From contig CM035416.1 in assembly GCA_020310875.1 (NCBI GenBank), forward strand, positions 72,050,983-72,114,982: a DNA stretch of 64,000 bases, read 5' to 3'. This DNA is from Ceratopteris richardii (taxonomy: Eukaryota; Streptophyta; Polypodiopsida; Polypodiales; Pteridaceae). The notes under the pieces were generated by a model that made no database searches, had not been told where the DNA came from, and saw only the letters and a program-made list of their open reading frames with translations. This document shows, one piece after another, positions 42,464 to 53,010 of this stretch. Made by a program: the position numbers and the translations under genes. Within the stretch, counting starts at the first letter, position 1; every line of letters starts with the position of its first letter.

Positions 42464-44335
42464 TTGATAGAGTTGCTAAGGGAATATAGAGACGTTTTTG
42501 CTTGGAGCTACAAGGACCTAAAAGGTGTGGACCCCGACATATGCTCTCACATGATCCCTCTGACCTCAGATGCCAGGCCCTCTAAACAAAAGCCATACAC
42601 ATACAATGACAACTATGCTGCCAAGATCAAAGAGGAGATAGATCGCTTGGTTGAAGCTGGATTCATCTATGAAATTGAGCACACTGAATGGGTCTCCCCC
42701 ATTGTAGTGGTGCCTAAAAAGAATGGCAAATTACGTGTATGCATTAACTTGAAGAAGGTTAACGCAGCCACTATCAGAGATAGTTATCCGCTTCCTATCA
42801 CTGAGCATCTATTAGAAAGGGTAGCAGGCAAGGAAGTGTACAGCTTCCTTGATGGATTCTCGGGCTACAATCAGGTAGCCATAGCTCGAGAAGATCAGCA
42901 TAAGATGGCTTTTGCCACAGAGTGGGGCATATTTGCCTCTAGGGTAATGCCATTTGGACTTACCAATGCACCTGCCACCTTTCAGAGATTGATGTGTCAT
43001 GTATTTAAAGAGTTCTTGAGGAAGAATTTGGAAGTCTATGTTGATGATCTCTACGCACATTCCAACATTAGACAAACACATATACCGGAGCTCAGACAAA
43101 TCTTTGACAAATGTAGAGAATATCAAGTCTGCTTGAACCCAGAAAAGTGTGTCTTCATGGTCACACAAGGCAAGATTCTAGGACACATAGTGTCAAAGAA
43201 TGGCATATCCACTGATGAGGAGAAAGTGAGAGCTATAGCAGAACTGCCTAGGCCAAGGAATGTCAAGGAGGTAGAGGCCTTCATGGGGCATTGTGGTTAC
43301 TACCGCCGGTTCATTCACATGTATGCCGTCATTGCAAAGCCTCTGTATGCTCTTCTAACTAACTCTGAGTGGACTGATGAATGTGAGAACTCTTTCAAGG
43401 AGCTCAAACGAAGATTATGTTCAGCACCAATCTTGACCACCCCAGATTGGAACAAGCCATTCCATGTCCATGTGGGTGCATCCAATTATGCCATTGGATG
43501 CATGCTAGCACAACCTACATGTGAAGGTAATATGGATCTTCCAATTGCCTATGCTAGTAGACAGTTGAATGCCACTGAACAAAATTATACCACCACTGAA
43601 CGAGAAGGATTAGGCATGGTGTATGCAGTTAAAAAGTTTAGACACTATTTGCTTGCAAACAAGTTTAATTTTTTTACTGATCACCAAGCTCTACTGTACC
43701 TGGTAAACAAGCCATGCAATACATGCAGATTAGTAAGATGGTTTCTCTTACTAATGGAATATGATTTTGAGGTAGTGGTGAGGAAGGGCAAGACTCACCT
43801 GAGAGCAGATCATCTCTCAAGGCTCACATCAGGAGAGGCCCCACAAGGAGTGTCAGATGACTTACCTGACGCATACTTGTTTAATTTGGAAATTGTACCT
43901 CAGTGGGCTAAGCCATTAGTGCCAGTATTGACTTACGTGCCTAATCACCGAGCCATACACACAGAAGATAGAGAGATAGTAAAAGCTCAAAAGTATCATC
44001 TCTTGGCAGGAAGTATGTACAAACATACGAAGCAAGGAGTATTAGCCTATTGTGTGGAAGAGGAAGAGTACGCTAAATGGTTGCAATTAGCACATGTAGG
44101 TGCATTAGAGCAACACTACTCAAAACAACGAACCCTACAGACACTAAGGAGAGTGGGAGTGCATTGGCCAACTATGGAAGTTGATGTCCATAGAATGTGC
44201 AAAGAATGCCCAATCTGTTGCACTAAACCACCAGTGGAACATGCTACTCTTTATCGAATATCTTTAGTACCAGATTGGAGTGAACCATTAGTAGCCTTTC
44301 TGAAAAAGATTCCCTCAGGATATGACTTTGTCTAG
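42464..44335 (+). CDS. pol: Element E pol: RT, RNase H and first H2C2-like module
   Basis: A 623-codon open frame. RT runs from YKDLKGVDPDICS through WVSPIVVVPKKNGKLRVC, FLDGFSGYNQVAIA, MPFGLTNAPATF and VYVDDLYAHS to the thumb. The RNase H region reads VHVGASNYAIG where A has VHVDASNYAIG, so the first catalytic Asp is lost (GGT at 43474-43476). AYASRQLN and FTDHQALLYLV follow. The end holds the first H2C2-like module (LAHVGALEQHYSKQRT...HWP...CKECPIC). A frameshift near 44310 ends it early. Confidence 0.9.
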   Translation: MIELLREYRDVFAWSYKDLKGVDPDICSHMIPLTSDARPSKQKPYTYNDNYAAKIKEEIDRLVEAGFIYEIEHTEWVSPIVVVPKKNGKLRVCINLKKVNAATIRDSYPLPITEHLLERVAGKEVYSFLDGFSGYNQVAIAREDQHKMAFATEWGIFASRVMPFGLTNAPATFQRLMCHVFKEFLRKNLEVYVDDLYAHSNIRQTHIPELRQIFDKCREYQVCLNPEKCVFMVTQGKILGHIVSKNGISTDEEKVRAIAELPRPRNVKEVEAFMGHCGYYRRFIHMYAVIAKPLYALLTNSEWTDECENSFKELKRRLCSAPILTTPDWNKPFHVHVGASNYAIGCMLAQPTCEGNMDLPIAYASRQLNATEQNYTTTEREGLGMVYAVKKFRHYLLANKFNFFTDHQALLYLVNKPCNTCRLVRWFLLLMEYDFEVVVRKGKTHLRADHLSRLTSGEAPQGVSDDLPDAYLFNLEIVPQWAKPLVPVLTYVPNHRAIHTEDREIVKAQKYHLLAGSMYKHTKQGVLAYCVEEEEYAKWLQLAHVGALEQHYSKQRTLQTLRRVGVHWPTMEVDVHRMCKECPICCTKPPVEHATLYRISLVPDWSEPLVAFLKKIPSGYDFV

Positions 44336-44397
44336 ACAAAGGAGTTTGGAACAAGAAGCCTTAAATTACGCAATCATTGGTGATAATTTATACAAAC

Positions 44398-44559
44398 ATG
44401 GTAAAGATGGTTACCTGAGACTATGTGTCCATGAGAGCGAATATTTGAAGATCTTGGACACTGCTCACTAGGGTGTAGCATGGTAAAGATGGTTACCTGA
44501 GACTATGTGTCCATGAGAGCGAATATTTGAAGATCTTGGACACTGCTCACCAGGGTGTA
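44398..44559 (+). repeat. In-frame 81-bp tandem duplication in E pol
   Basis: 44398-44478 and 44479-44559 repeat with period 81. The first copy reads CACTAGGG and the second CACCAGGG, so a CAG codon became TAG in one copy after the duplication. Confidence 0.88.
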
Positions 44560-45126
44560 GCAGGAGGACACTTTGGGCCAAATCGGGTGATCAAGGCAAT
44601 TTTATTTGCACATCTTTGGTGGCCAACTCTTCACATGGATGCACATACCTACGTGAAGAGATGTGATGTTTGTCAGCGAACCCAGTATCCCATACGCAAG
44701 GATGAGATGCCATTGAAGCCTATGATGGGTGGACGTGCATTCTCTAAGTGGGGAATAGACTTTGTTGGTCCTATTAATCCCCCAGCTAAGGGTTCACATG
44801 CAGAATACATCATTGTTGCCACAGATTATCTAACCAAGTGGGTAGAAGTGAAAGCTACAACGAAGAATGATGCACAGACCACAGCTAAGTTCTTGTTTGA
44901 GAATGTATTCACCAGATACGGTCTACCTATAGAGCTAGTCAGTGATAGAGGCACTCACTTCTTGAATGAAGTTATTGAAAATCTTCTCCAAGAGTTCTTG
45001 GTAGTACACAAGAAATCTACCCCCTATCACCCACAAGCTAATGGACAAGCTGAAAGCACAAATAAGATCTTATGCAATGTGCTGACTAAAGTGGTGAATA
45101 ACAAACGCTCTGATTGGGACAAATAG
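44527..45126 (+). pseudogene. pol: Element E integrase: second H2C2 module and catalytic core
   Basis: HQGVAGGHFG...CDVCQRTQ, then the core with GIDFVGP (first Asp), SDRGTHF (second Asp) and NGQAEST (Glu). TAG at 45124-45126 corresponds to CAG in element A. About 87 codons of the integrase C-terminus are deleted just downstream (LHHA joins KKGLKAGD). Confidence 0.88.
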
Positions 45127-45145
45127 CTACACCACGCAAAAAGGC

Positions 45146-46675
45146 TTGAAAGCAGGAGACCTAGTCCTAGTCTACACATCGAAGCAACATGCACGAAAAT
45201 TAGAGAAAAGAGGCTATGGACCAATGATTATCAATCGGATCTCCACAAGTGGAGCAGTACAACTAGCCACTCTAGAAGGTGACGTACTACCAAGTTACAT
45301 AAGCGGATGCAGAGTCAAGTTATATCAAGAACCCCTAACAGAAGAAATGCTAAATCGACTCAATACTGCAAAGAAACGTAAGGAAGAGGAAACACGAATT
45401 CAAGAAGAAGCACATGCCGAAGCTTTAGAACGCATTCGACGAATGAAATTGAGAAGGCAAGGTAGAGATCAACCTATGACTGATGCTCATAAAGCTCTAG
45501 GTTATAACATAGCCATGTGCGAGACCTCAGGTGAACGGTCCCATAGGATAGTTGATCGACGACCTTTTGTGACCCTAGAAGTAGGACATGGAGAGAGTGC
45601 AAAGACCGTGAGAGCTTTAATTGATTCAGGAGCAGCCACTAGTGCAGTTCGGCTTTCTTACTGCCAACAATTGCAATTGAAGGTACAACCTATAGAGGCA
45701 TATCTGATAGGATTAGGAGGAGTTGAAACTCCTTGCATGGGAGAGGTGGAACTTCCCCTCTATGTTCAAGAGACCCTAATGTCAGCAAAGGTGCTAGTAT
45801 GTGAAGACGAGGATCTTACCGAACCTCTTGTCTTGGGCCAAGACTGGATCTATGATCATGCAGTCAACCTCAACCTAAGAAGTGGACTTCTTCAGGCTTG
45901 GGCAGGCCAAAGCCGTCTTACGATTGAATTAGAAAATCAAGTACTCAAACCATTAGGAAAGGCACCAACTCCTGGTCCCTCCAGGAATCCACATGAAGAT
46001 AACAATGCTCTTCTTGTCAAGAGTTCTATGGTGCAGAGGATTTTCATTATCGCTGAAGGTACAAAAGTCAAGGAGGATTTTCCGTTCGCTCCAAAGAAGA
46101 TTCTAAAGGGGAAGGCTCAACAACACACGACATTGAGGAGACCGATGATCAAGAAGCATGAGCACCAACCTGGGCATTATGAAGTACCTCGTGGCATGAA
46201 GCAGATTTGGATACGCAAGGGGGAAAAAACCACGGCTCCAGAGACAGGTTCTCAAAAAAGCATCAAGGGAGCCACACCATCAAGGGCCAAAATGAAGGAG
46301 TTCCCTAGGCAACACCCTAGCTATACCATTCCTATTTGGGTCCCTAAACGGTCAATGAAGGCTAGCCCTAATGCTAGATGGATTTGGGTGCCCAAGGCCT
46401 GCTTACAAGCCCAAATAACTTCACCTCCAATCACTAGCGTAAATCAACACTCACAAGTACCCTTGGCAAATAACTCAAGGAAGATACCTACACCTCACGC
46501 TGCTACACCTTCAGTCAAACCTAGACATGTCTGGAAATGGGTGCCCAAAAGGTCCCAAATCCAACACAATCCAGTTCATAAATCTTTACCTGTCATTAGC
46601 TCTAAGAGCTACGAATCCTCTATCAAAGCTTGGAGACATAAACCGTGTATCAAACCCCCTGACCCAATTTTGTAA
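45146..46675 (+). CDS. pol: Element E pol C-terminus: integrase tail, second retropepsin, W-x-P-K tail
   Basis: About 509 codons. The SH3-like integrase end (DLVLVYTSKQ...GCRVKLYQEPL) and a charged helix are followed by a second retropepsin: ALIDSGAATSAVR, flap LGGVETPCMGEVEL, LVLGQDWIYDH. The frame then goes on for about 250 residues in a basic tail with KQIWIRKG, IWVPKRS, WIWVPKA and WKWVPKRS. It ends TAA at 46673. In element A the same order is seen, so the second protease is a family trait. The gap 46676-46906 leads to ORF3. Confidence 0.88.
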   Translation: MKAGDLVLVYTSKQHARKLEKRGYGPMIINRISTSGAVQLATLEGDVLPSYISGCRVKLYQEPLTEEMLNRLNTAKKRKEEETRIQEEAHAEALERIRRMKLRRQGRDQPMTDAHKALGYNIAMCETSGERSHRIVDRRPFVTLEVGHGESAKTVRALIDSGAATSAVRLSYCQQLQLKVQPIEAYLIGLGGVETPCMGEVELPLYVQETLMSAKVLVCEDEDLTEPLVLGQDWIYDHAVNLNLRSGLLQAWAGQSRLTIELENQVLKPLGKAPTPGPSRNPHEDNNALLVKSSMVQRIFIIAEGTKVKEDFPFAPKKILKGKAQQHTTLRRPMIKKHEHQPGHYEVPRGMKQIWIRKGEKTTAPETGSQKSIKGATPSRAKMKEFPRQHPSYTIPIWVPKRSMKASPNARWIWVPKACLQAQITSPPITSVNQHSQVPLANNSRKIPTPHAATPSVKPRHVWKWVPKRSQIQHNPVHKSLPVISSKSYESSIKAWRHKPCIKPPDPIL

Positions 46676-46862
46676 ATCCATCCACACTGATGTAGGTGCA
46701 TTCTGAGTACATTGCATATCCAAAGCATGCATCTAGGATGACACTAACCACTAACCACCACTCACATCTATCACAAACACTTCACCTCTAACCACTAACC
46801 ATCTGGATTGTCATGTTAGTATTGTGGAGGGAACACCATTACATCATGTTTCCTATGCAACA

Positions 46863-46888
46863 CTAATGTGCCTTTCTTCTTCTAGCAG
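46863..46888 (+). promoter_or_regulatory. Candidate branch point and 3' splice site before E ORF3
   Basis: CTAAT (46863-46867), a pyrimidine run and TCTAGCAG ending at 46888, about 18 nt before the ORF3 ATG. The tandem AGs offer two acceptors (46885, 46888). The corresponding place in D reads CTAAT...TTCCAGCAG. Confidence 0.5.
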
Positions 46889-46906
46889 ATAAGCATCAGA
46901 AGTCTC

Positions 46907-47825
46907 ATGGCAGCAGCAGCAGGAACAAGCTCCCAGGTGGGCACTAGTACTCAAAGCAATTGGGATACCATGCCTGTGGAGGCCCCACTGATAGCGAGGC
47001 CTGAAGAGTTCCTGAATGTGTGAAGAATTCCCATCTCGGATCCACCGAGTGGCCTAACAGAAAGAGTGAAAGGACATTCCCATTGGTTCAATGAGATGCC
47101 AGGAGATTTAGGAGATGCTGATCATATTTGGGAATCCAAGTTGGAATTTGGAGGAGTTTGGTGGACCTTTCAGTTCTTCTCACGAGAATTTGAAGCATTA
47201 CAAAATGTAGCTTCTCTTCAAGATATCTGGCAGAAGGCGGGGTTACAGGATTATTTTAGTGCATCTCTGCCTAAACCTGATTTCCTTAGGTTCTATTACT
47301 TGATTGCCACTTTGAAAGCGACAGGAGACAAAGACCATTCAGGCACATTCCTGGTGCCCTCTCTATCAAACCAGGAGGAAATGAAAAAGTTCGAGTTGAA
47401 CATCACTTTAATCAGGGAGGCCCTTTAGATGTATGGCACCCATGTACCTTTGATCGAGATCCTTTGATACCGGAGTCTATGAAGAACAATAAACTCAAGA
47501 AGTTGAAAGAAATGTGTGCTCTCACCCCCAACATCGCCATACCACTACGGATGTGCCTTCAACACTTCGCATTTTCGGCGCAAGACCAGTTCACCCAGCC
47601 TCATAAGAAGATCTGGTATGGGTTATACCTAGCAAAAACTGGGAGCTTACCAATTAAAATGCCAGTGTGGATACTTGACCAGTTATATGAAGCAGGCAAA
47701 CGAGGCGTGAGGAAGCCTACCTTGAATGGTTGTTGTGCGATTACAAGAATTATCTACAGATGCCCTGCCCATGATGTGCCGATCGCAAGGGCCTTTAAAT
47801 ACTCACAGTGGGAATTCTTCCAGGG
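46907..47825 (+). pseudogene. Element E ORF3, broken and truncated
   Basis: ATG at 46907. A TGA at 47021 (D has CGG), a TAG at 47426 (D has CAG) and a 1-bp deletion near 47455 interrupt it. Fragments 47066-47428 and 47464-47825 align closely with residues about 55-320 of D ORF3, including HSHWFNEMP, QFFSREFEALQN, QHFAFSAQDQFTQPHKKIWYGLYL and GCCAITRIIYRC. Homology ends near 47825. Confidence 0.85.
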
Positions 47826-48648
47826 AGATGTATCCGCATCTCTAATCTATAGACTGTTTTCGATACAACAAAGATACAAACACATAAAACAATCCATGAA
47901 TGGAAGTCCAATTGACAAAGTGTAAAGAAAATAGAGGAGAGATACATACGATAAATATAGTTAGAAGTATTTAAGGCGGAAATAGAAAATCATGAAAATA
48001 TAAATTTATCATTCAACGAAATTCAAAAGCAAGAAGAAGAAAAGGATAAAGAAGAGACATGCAACCTAGGAATTTTGCAAACCAACAAGCAAAATCAGTT
48101 CTAGTAGATGACATGTTTGAAGGCTTAGATATGGTTCCCAATGCTTGTCACACAAGGTCAAGCATTGTAAATTCCTTTCCAACCCTTTACATTTCCATCG
48201 GTGTAATTAATTTCCCAAACAAAATCCTTCTCTATCTTGGGTGAAGGTGGTGCAATCTATGTATAATGCTCAATAACCCTCTCCTCTTTTGCTCACGTTC
48301 ATTGAGTTAGACAGGCTTTTATGTATGACTACTTGGAAGCACGTGTTTTTCAGCAAGTTGGAAGATAAAGCGTATGCATACCTGGCGAGTCGTGATTCGT
48401 GAAGGAGAAATCTTTGTGAACAAAAATGCTTAAAGTATTTTGAAGTGAAAAATTGGATTTTAGATGCATGTAGTTTAGCAACATAGTTATTTTATGCAAA
48501 GGAAAAGTAGGCCTGCGCCGAACTTCCTCTAAGAGAGAAAAGAAAAACATAGCTTGGGTGCTTGTGTCTTTCGTCCCTTTGGGGGGGGGGGGGGGGTGGA
48601 GGGGGAGTTCAATTCTCATGGGTCACATTGGTTAGATAGTTTTTCGTC
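47826..48648. other. Unassigned sequence beyond the break in E
   Basis: AT-rich, no coding signal, includes a G run (about 48582-48596). I cannot assign it to an element. Confidence 0.5.
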
Positions 48649-49690
48649 TTCGAACATTCAAAATGTCAAGAGGCTATGGAACAAAGGCTTCAGAAAATGG
48701 AAACATCTCTAGAAACAAGACACCAATCAGTGGATCAATTTAGAGGATATTGACCGTAGCGTCAACATTACCTATGAAGAATGGAATACTTTACAAAGCA
48801 AACATCTTGCGTGGCACGGCTCTAAAGTTTGTCTTCTCATGGGGCACGACCCGTTGTGCCTGTTTGGTCTCAAATGGCACAATGGTAATGGCCTAACAAA
48901 AATCCCGAACATCAAAGAAATCATTGGTTATCAGGTCAACCTCAACAAGAAGTGGTGCCTGTCTTGGACGCCCCTTCGGTGGGATATGAAGTTCATGGCT
49001 ATCTGGCACCCTCTCATAGAAATCAAAAAGTCTGTCCTCTTATGGAAAATTCTTCATTGAGGAATCTGGACCAACCTAAAGCTAGCAAAATTTGTGGGGT
49101 TCCTCCCTAGTGCAAATGCTGCTACTGATCCATTGAAGATGTCGCTCACATCTTCTTTACTTGTCCCAACTCCAATAGGCTCTAGCAAATTGTCGGAAAG
49201 AAAATTAGACTTCAGAAGCATATCAGTTGGAAACAAGCTCTGCTGGGAGAAGTGATCGGCTGCTCCATGACTCTTTGGAATGCCATCAGAGGGGAGGTCC
49301 TATGGAAGATCTAGCGGGAAAGATGTGCGTATAACTTTGGCTATTTCCCCAAACAGTGGTCGATTGAGAAATCACTATTCCTCCTCGGCAAAAGAATCGC
49401 TAACTGTAAGAAATCCCCCCCCCCCCCCCCCCCCCCCGCCTTCAAGCATCATCAAGTGGTCTTTCTGATCAACAACAAGCTTAAACCCAATAGGGCCCTT
49501 CACGAGGGTGATGGGAGGATGATTAACCTTCTTTGTAATGCCATCTAAACTCTGTAAAATCTACCCCTGCTCTGTGGGATTCGGGGGGGGTCTCATGGAC
49601 ACTAGTCCCCTTCACTTGTACTTTTCTTTTAATTAATACAAGTCCCGGAGAGTAGGCTAAGGCCAAACTTCCTTTATTAAAGAAAAAAGT
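48649..49690 (+). pseudogene. LINE fragment 1: C-terminal domain and 3' UTR
   Basis: Read over shifting frames it gives a plant LINE C-terminus: W-rich start, LNKKWCLSWTPLRWDMKF, VLLWKILH, then a zinc-binding segment (IEDVAHIFFTCPNSNRL) and a W-rich end (LWNAIRGEVLWKI). A short 3' UTR with CTTGTACTTTTC follows. A C run (about 49408-49437) interrupts it. No RT core remains. Confidence 0.65.
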
Positions 49691-50475
49691 GAATGGGCCT
49701 AGCACTTGTTGGACCCCTATCCCTGAAAGTAGGGGCTACTTATAAATTGCTCGAAAAATTTGCAAAGAAGGTTGATAACCCTCTCGTCCTCATCATGTGG
49801 GGCCCACTTGGTTTTGACCTTCTAACTCTCTAGGAAGAACACTCTATGGTGTCTAAAGGGCGGGGGCTTCTTACAATTGGAAATTCTTTTGTCTAAAAGG
49901 AAAATAAATTTTTCGATCGACCATTCTTTACGGGGCTTCCAAAGTTGGCTACTCACCTCTCTTTCCAAAAGTTTGTTCTCTTCGAATGCGCGTGAATCAA
50001 TCGAAAGTACACAAGTGAAAGCGGGCTTAATGGAAGCAGGCCAAGTGCTTGAAGGCTAGCATTAGATAGACCCTAAAGACTATAATCATTCCACCTATAC
50101 AAGCAAACCATCATTCCACCTATACAAACAAGCACGAGTGTCAGTCTCCATTCGAAGAGGTGACACGTGGGTGATGACACGTGGTGCTTTCGTAAGAGAT
50201 ACATGTAAAGGTGCGATTTGGTATCTCAATAAAACTTCCAAATAAAAGAGATAGTTGGCGCATATGAAGGATCCTTTGGAGCTTGTAGACAAGCACTTTC
50301 ATAGAGAATACGTGATTGGAATTCCAACGTCAACATGGAATTTATGATTATACATTCTTATGACCATTAGCTTGGAAATTTCAGACTTCACATTTGAACA
50401 TTTTGGGGAAATATGTATATCATAACGGAGATACATTGCTGTCCTGATTTCATGTGATTGAAATGCTGTATTAGG
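49691..50475. other. Unassigned spacer
   Basis: No gene signal. A short direct repeat (ATTCCACCTATACAA) occurs twice near 50088-50130. Confidence 0.5.
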
Positions 50476-50480
50476 AGAAT

Positions 50481-51259
50481 TGTTGATATATTTTAGTAGT
50501 GATGTGTGTGAACACACTTAGGATCTCCGGGGCACTTTTTTCCCCTTTTAGGAAGTTTTTTTCCTTTGGCTTGTATATACACCTATAACCCTAAGAGGTC
50601 ACTTATCTTTGTACATTCACTTGATAATTCATTCAGTGTTGTGTGGTGCTATAGGCTTCTTCTTCTTCCTTGTGTTGTTCATGTGCTTATGGATATCCCA
50701 AACTCTAACAATTGGTATTATAGCAGGTTCTCGCTTCATCTAGGGCATCATCAACACCCCTCTCATCAGAGTCTCAGAATCGCACAAAAATTGGTGAGCA
50801 TACTGAATGTGATTAGGAGTTCAAAATGGCTTCGCTTTGTGGCATCAAAATTTCGATCTGAGCTCATTTCGGTCTCTGAATGCACTATCGTAGTGCTTAT
50901 CTACGCAACTTTTAGGCTGAAGCTTTCTGCAAAGATTTGGGCTTATTTCTTTTCATGAATTGATCTATGTCCACATAGCTTGGCACTACCTTATACATGA
51001 GTCTCAGTTGCTTGTTGACTGCATCACTCCCAAGGGGATTTGTTGATATATTTCGATTGTGATGTGTGTGCACATAGGATTGTGAGAGCATTTTTCCCTC
51101 TTTAGGAGTTTTTTTTCCCCGACTTGTATATAGGGCTATAACCTAACGGATCACTTGACTTACATTCACTTCGTAAGTCATTCAGTGTTGTGTTGTGCCC
51201 CAAGCTTTTTCTTCTTCCTTGTGTTGCTCATGTTCTTGTGCAAACCTTGAACTCCAACA
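50481..51259 (+). mobile_element. Miniature copia element (internally deleted or TRIM-like)
   Basis: 5' LTR 50481-50710 and 3' LTR 51041-51259 (about 75-80 percent similar by eye, both TGTTGATATATTT to CCAACA or CTAACA). The interior is only 330 bp, with a Met-type primer site (TTGGTATTATAGC, 50712-) and a purine tract AAGGGGATT directly before the 3' LTR. Flanks AGAAT and AGAAC are a target duplication with one mismatch. LTR and leader match the larger copia relic at 32749-33170. No protein coding. Confidence 0.8.
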
Positions 51260-51264
51260 AGAAC

Positions 51265-52440
51265 CATATTCATTTCGTCTCATAAATACTTGCAATCCAT
51301 ATCCAGAAATACTCAATGTCATATTTCTCTTCAAGGGATCGCCATATCCCACGAATAAAATATATACACAAATACTCAATGTCATATTTCTCTTCAAGGG
51401 ATCGCCATACCCCACAAACACAATATATACATCTCTTCATCCTTACAATAAAGATGGCTACCATGAAATCCTTGATTTTAACTAGACAAGTGTAGTTCTC
51501 TTGTCCAAAGGCAACCATAATTAAACTTTTCCATGGATGTATCGCTCTTGTCATGTTCTAGAGTTTTTTATGTGAAACTCACTACATCTCCTAGAAATTT
51601 TTATTGTTAAGAGAGTGTTTAAATTCAAATGGAGGAGAATATTTTCATGTGAAATAGCATGCCACATGGAGAGTGATTTTTTTTTTATTAGTGACCATTG
51701 TAGCTTTACAAGTTCGATTGTATTCTCTTTCTATCATATCGACTACTCAAATGTCTATTGATTTTAACATACAGGCTATCTTCAATTGAAAATGGCCCTT
51801 TTTTCTCAACAATACCTTTCCCCATGTCTCATATGAAGCTTTCTTTATACATTGGTTAATTTATCTGTGGATGGTAGAGTTTTATTCACTCTCAAATGTC
51901 CTAATGAAGAAAACACATAGTTTGTACAATGCAGCTTTATTTGGGGTTCAATATTCGTTGAGAACTATATGCCCAAAGCTCAAAATCCCTCGGAACTTTC
52001 ATTGCTTTTGCTTTCGGGTTCAATATTCGTTGAGAACTATATGCCCAAAGCTCGAAATCCCTCGGAACCTTCATTGCTTTTGCTTTTCTTTTTCAGTAAG
52101 TGTAAAATGTATTAGCAAAAGAGGAGCTACAAGAAAAAAAAGGGAGATACAACGGAGGTCAAAAGGCTTATCTACCCTTTCATAAGGGAACTTTCAGGAT
52201 AACTATGTTGAGCTAGGGAGCCGAAATGAAAAGTTTGATAAATTTTCCATCACGTTCATGTGGGAGCTACTTGCTTTTGAGTTTATTGCTACTTGCTTTT
52301 GAGTTTATTGCTCTCTATAAGGAAGACTCTATTATGTTTAAAAGGGGGAGGGGGGAGGGAGATTTCAACGTTCCTAATCCTTCTAGTCAAGAGGTCAAGA
52401 GAAGTCCCTATAGACTATTGCCTCGGTGAATTGCCAAATT
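51265..52440. repeat. Unassigned stretch with three short tandem duplications
   Basis: Periods 63 bp (51308-51433), 72 bp (51945-52090) and 25 bp (52263-52313) can be read directly, each with two copies. No gene signal. Confidence 0.7.
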
Positions 52441-53010
52441 TAGAAGCACCTATCTTCTTACAAATTTTCCAAATGACTTCACTTATAATCGCATTCCACA
52501 GTGTTGAGGAGCAATCAATGGTATCAGTGGAGGAAATTCCGAGAACCAAAAGAATTATAGACTTTCATCACTCTTTGAATAAGAAGTAGTGCCTCAATTG
52601 GACCTCGAGTAGATGGCACTTCAAATTCACGAACCTATGGCACCAACTTATTGAGATCAAGAAAACAAGCCCATGCGGCAAATTCTCCACCAGGGAATAT
52701 GGACCAACATCAAAGCTAGTAAAATTTGCACTACTCCCCCATGGTGCAAGAGATATTGTAGTAGGAAAGACTTGTGTTGCTTTTTCTTTTCCTATCATAG
52801 GGCCTTTATTACATGGAAACACCCTAGCAAGCCCCTTTTCTTGGGTCATCAAGTCAAATGAAAGCAATCCTTTCTCAATGAAGCAATCGCATGTTATTCC
52901 GCCCTGTGGAATGCTATCATGATTAAAACCTTCTAGAAAATTTGGAAGGAAAGATGTGCAAACAATTTGGCCAAAGCCTAATATTTGTAGGCTTGAATTT
53001 ATTGAGAAAA
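52441..53010 (+). pseudogene. LINE fragment 2, same family as 48649-49690
   Basis: HHSLNKK, W-S-RWHFKF, NLWHQLIEIKK and later W-rich pieces parallel fragment 1 in order. It is more decayed, with many stops. Confidence 0.6.

Larger units (their letters stand above)
35270..47825 (+). mobile_element. Element E: Ty3/gypsy element, 3' end missing
   Basis: Plus-strand element with 5' LTR, Asp-type primer site, leader array, gag, pol, second protease and part of ORF3. Homology to element D ends near 47825, so ORF4 and the 3' LTR are absent. It inserted into the copia RT at ATATG (35265-35269). The coding region has several frameshifts and nonsense codons, an 81-bp tandem duplication at 44398-44559 and a deletion of about 87 codons near 45138. 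Same subfamily as C. Confidence 0.92.
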
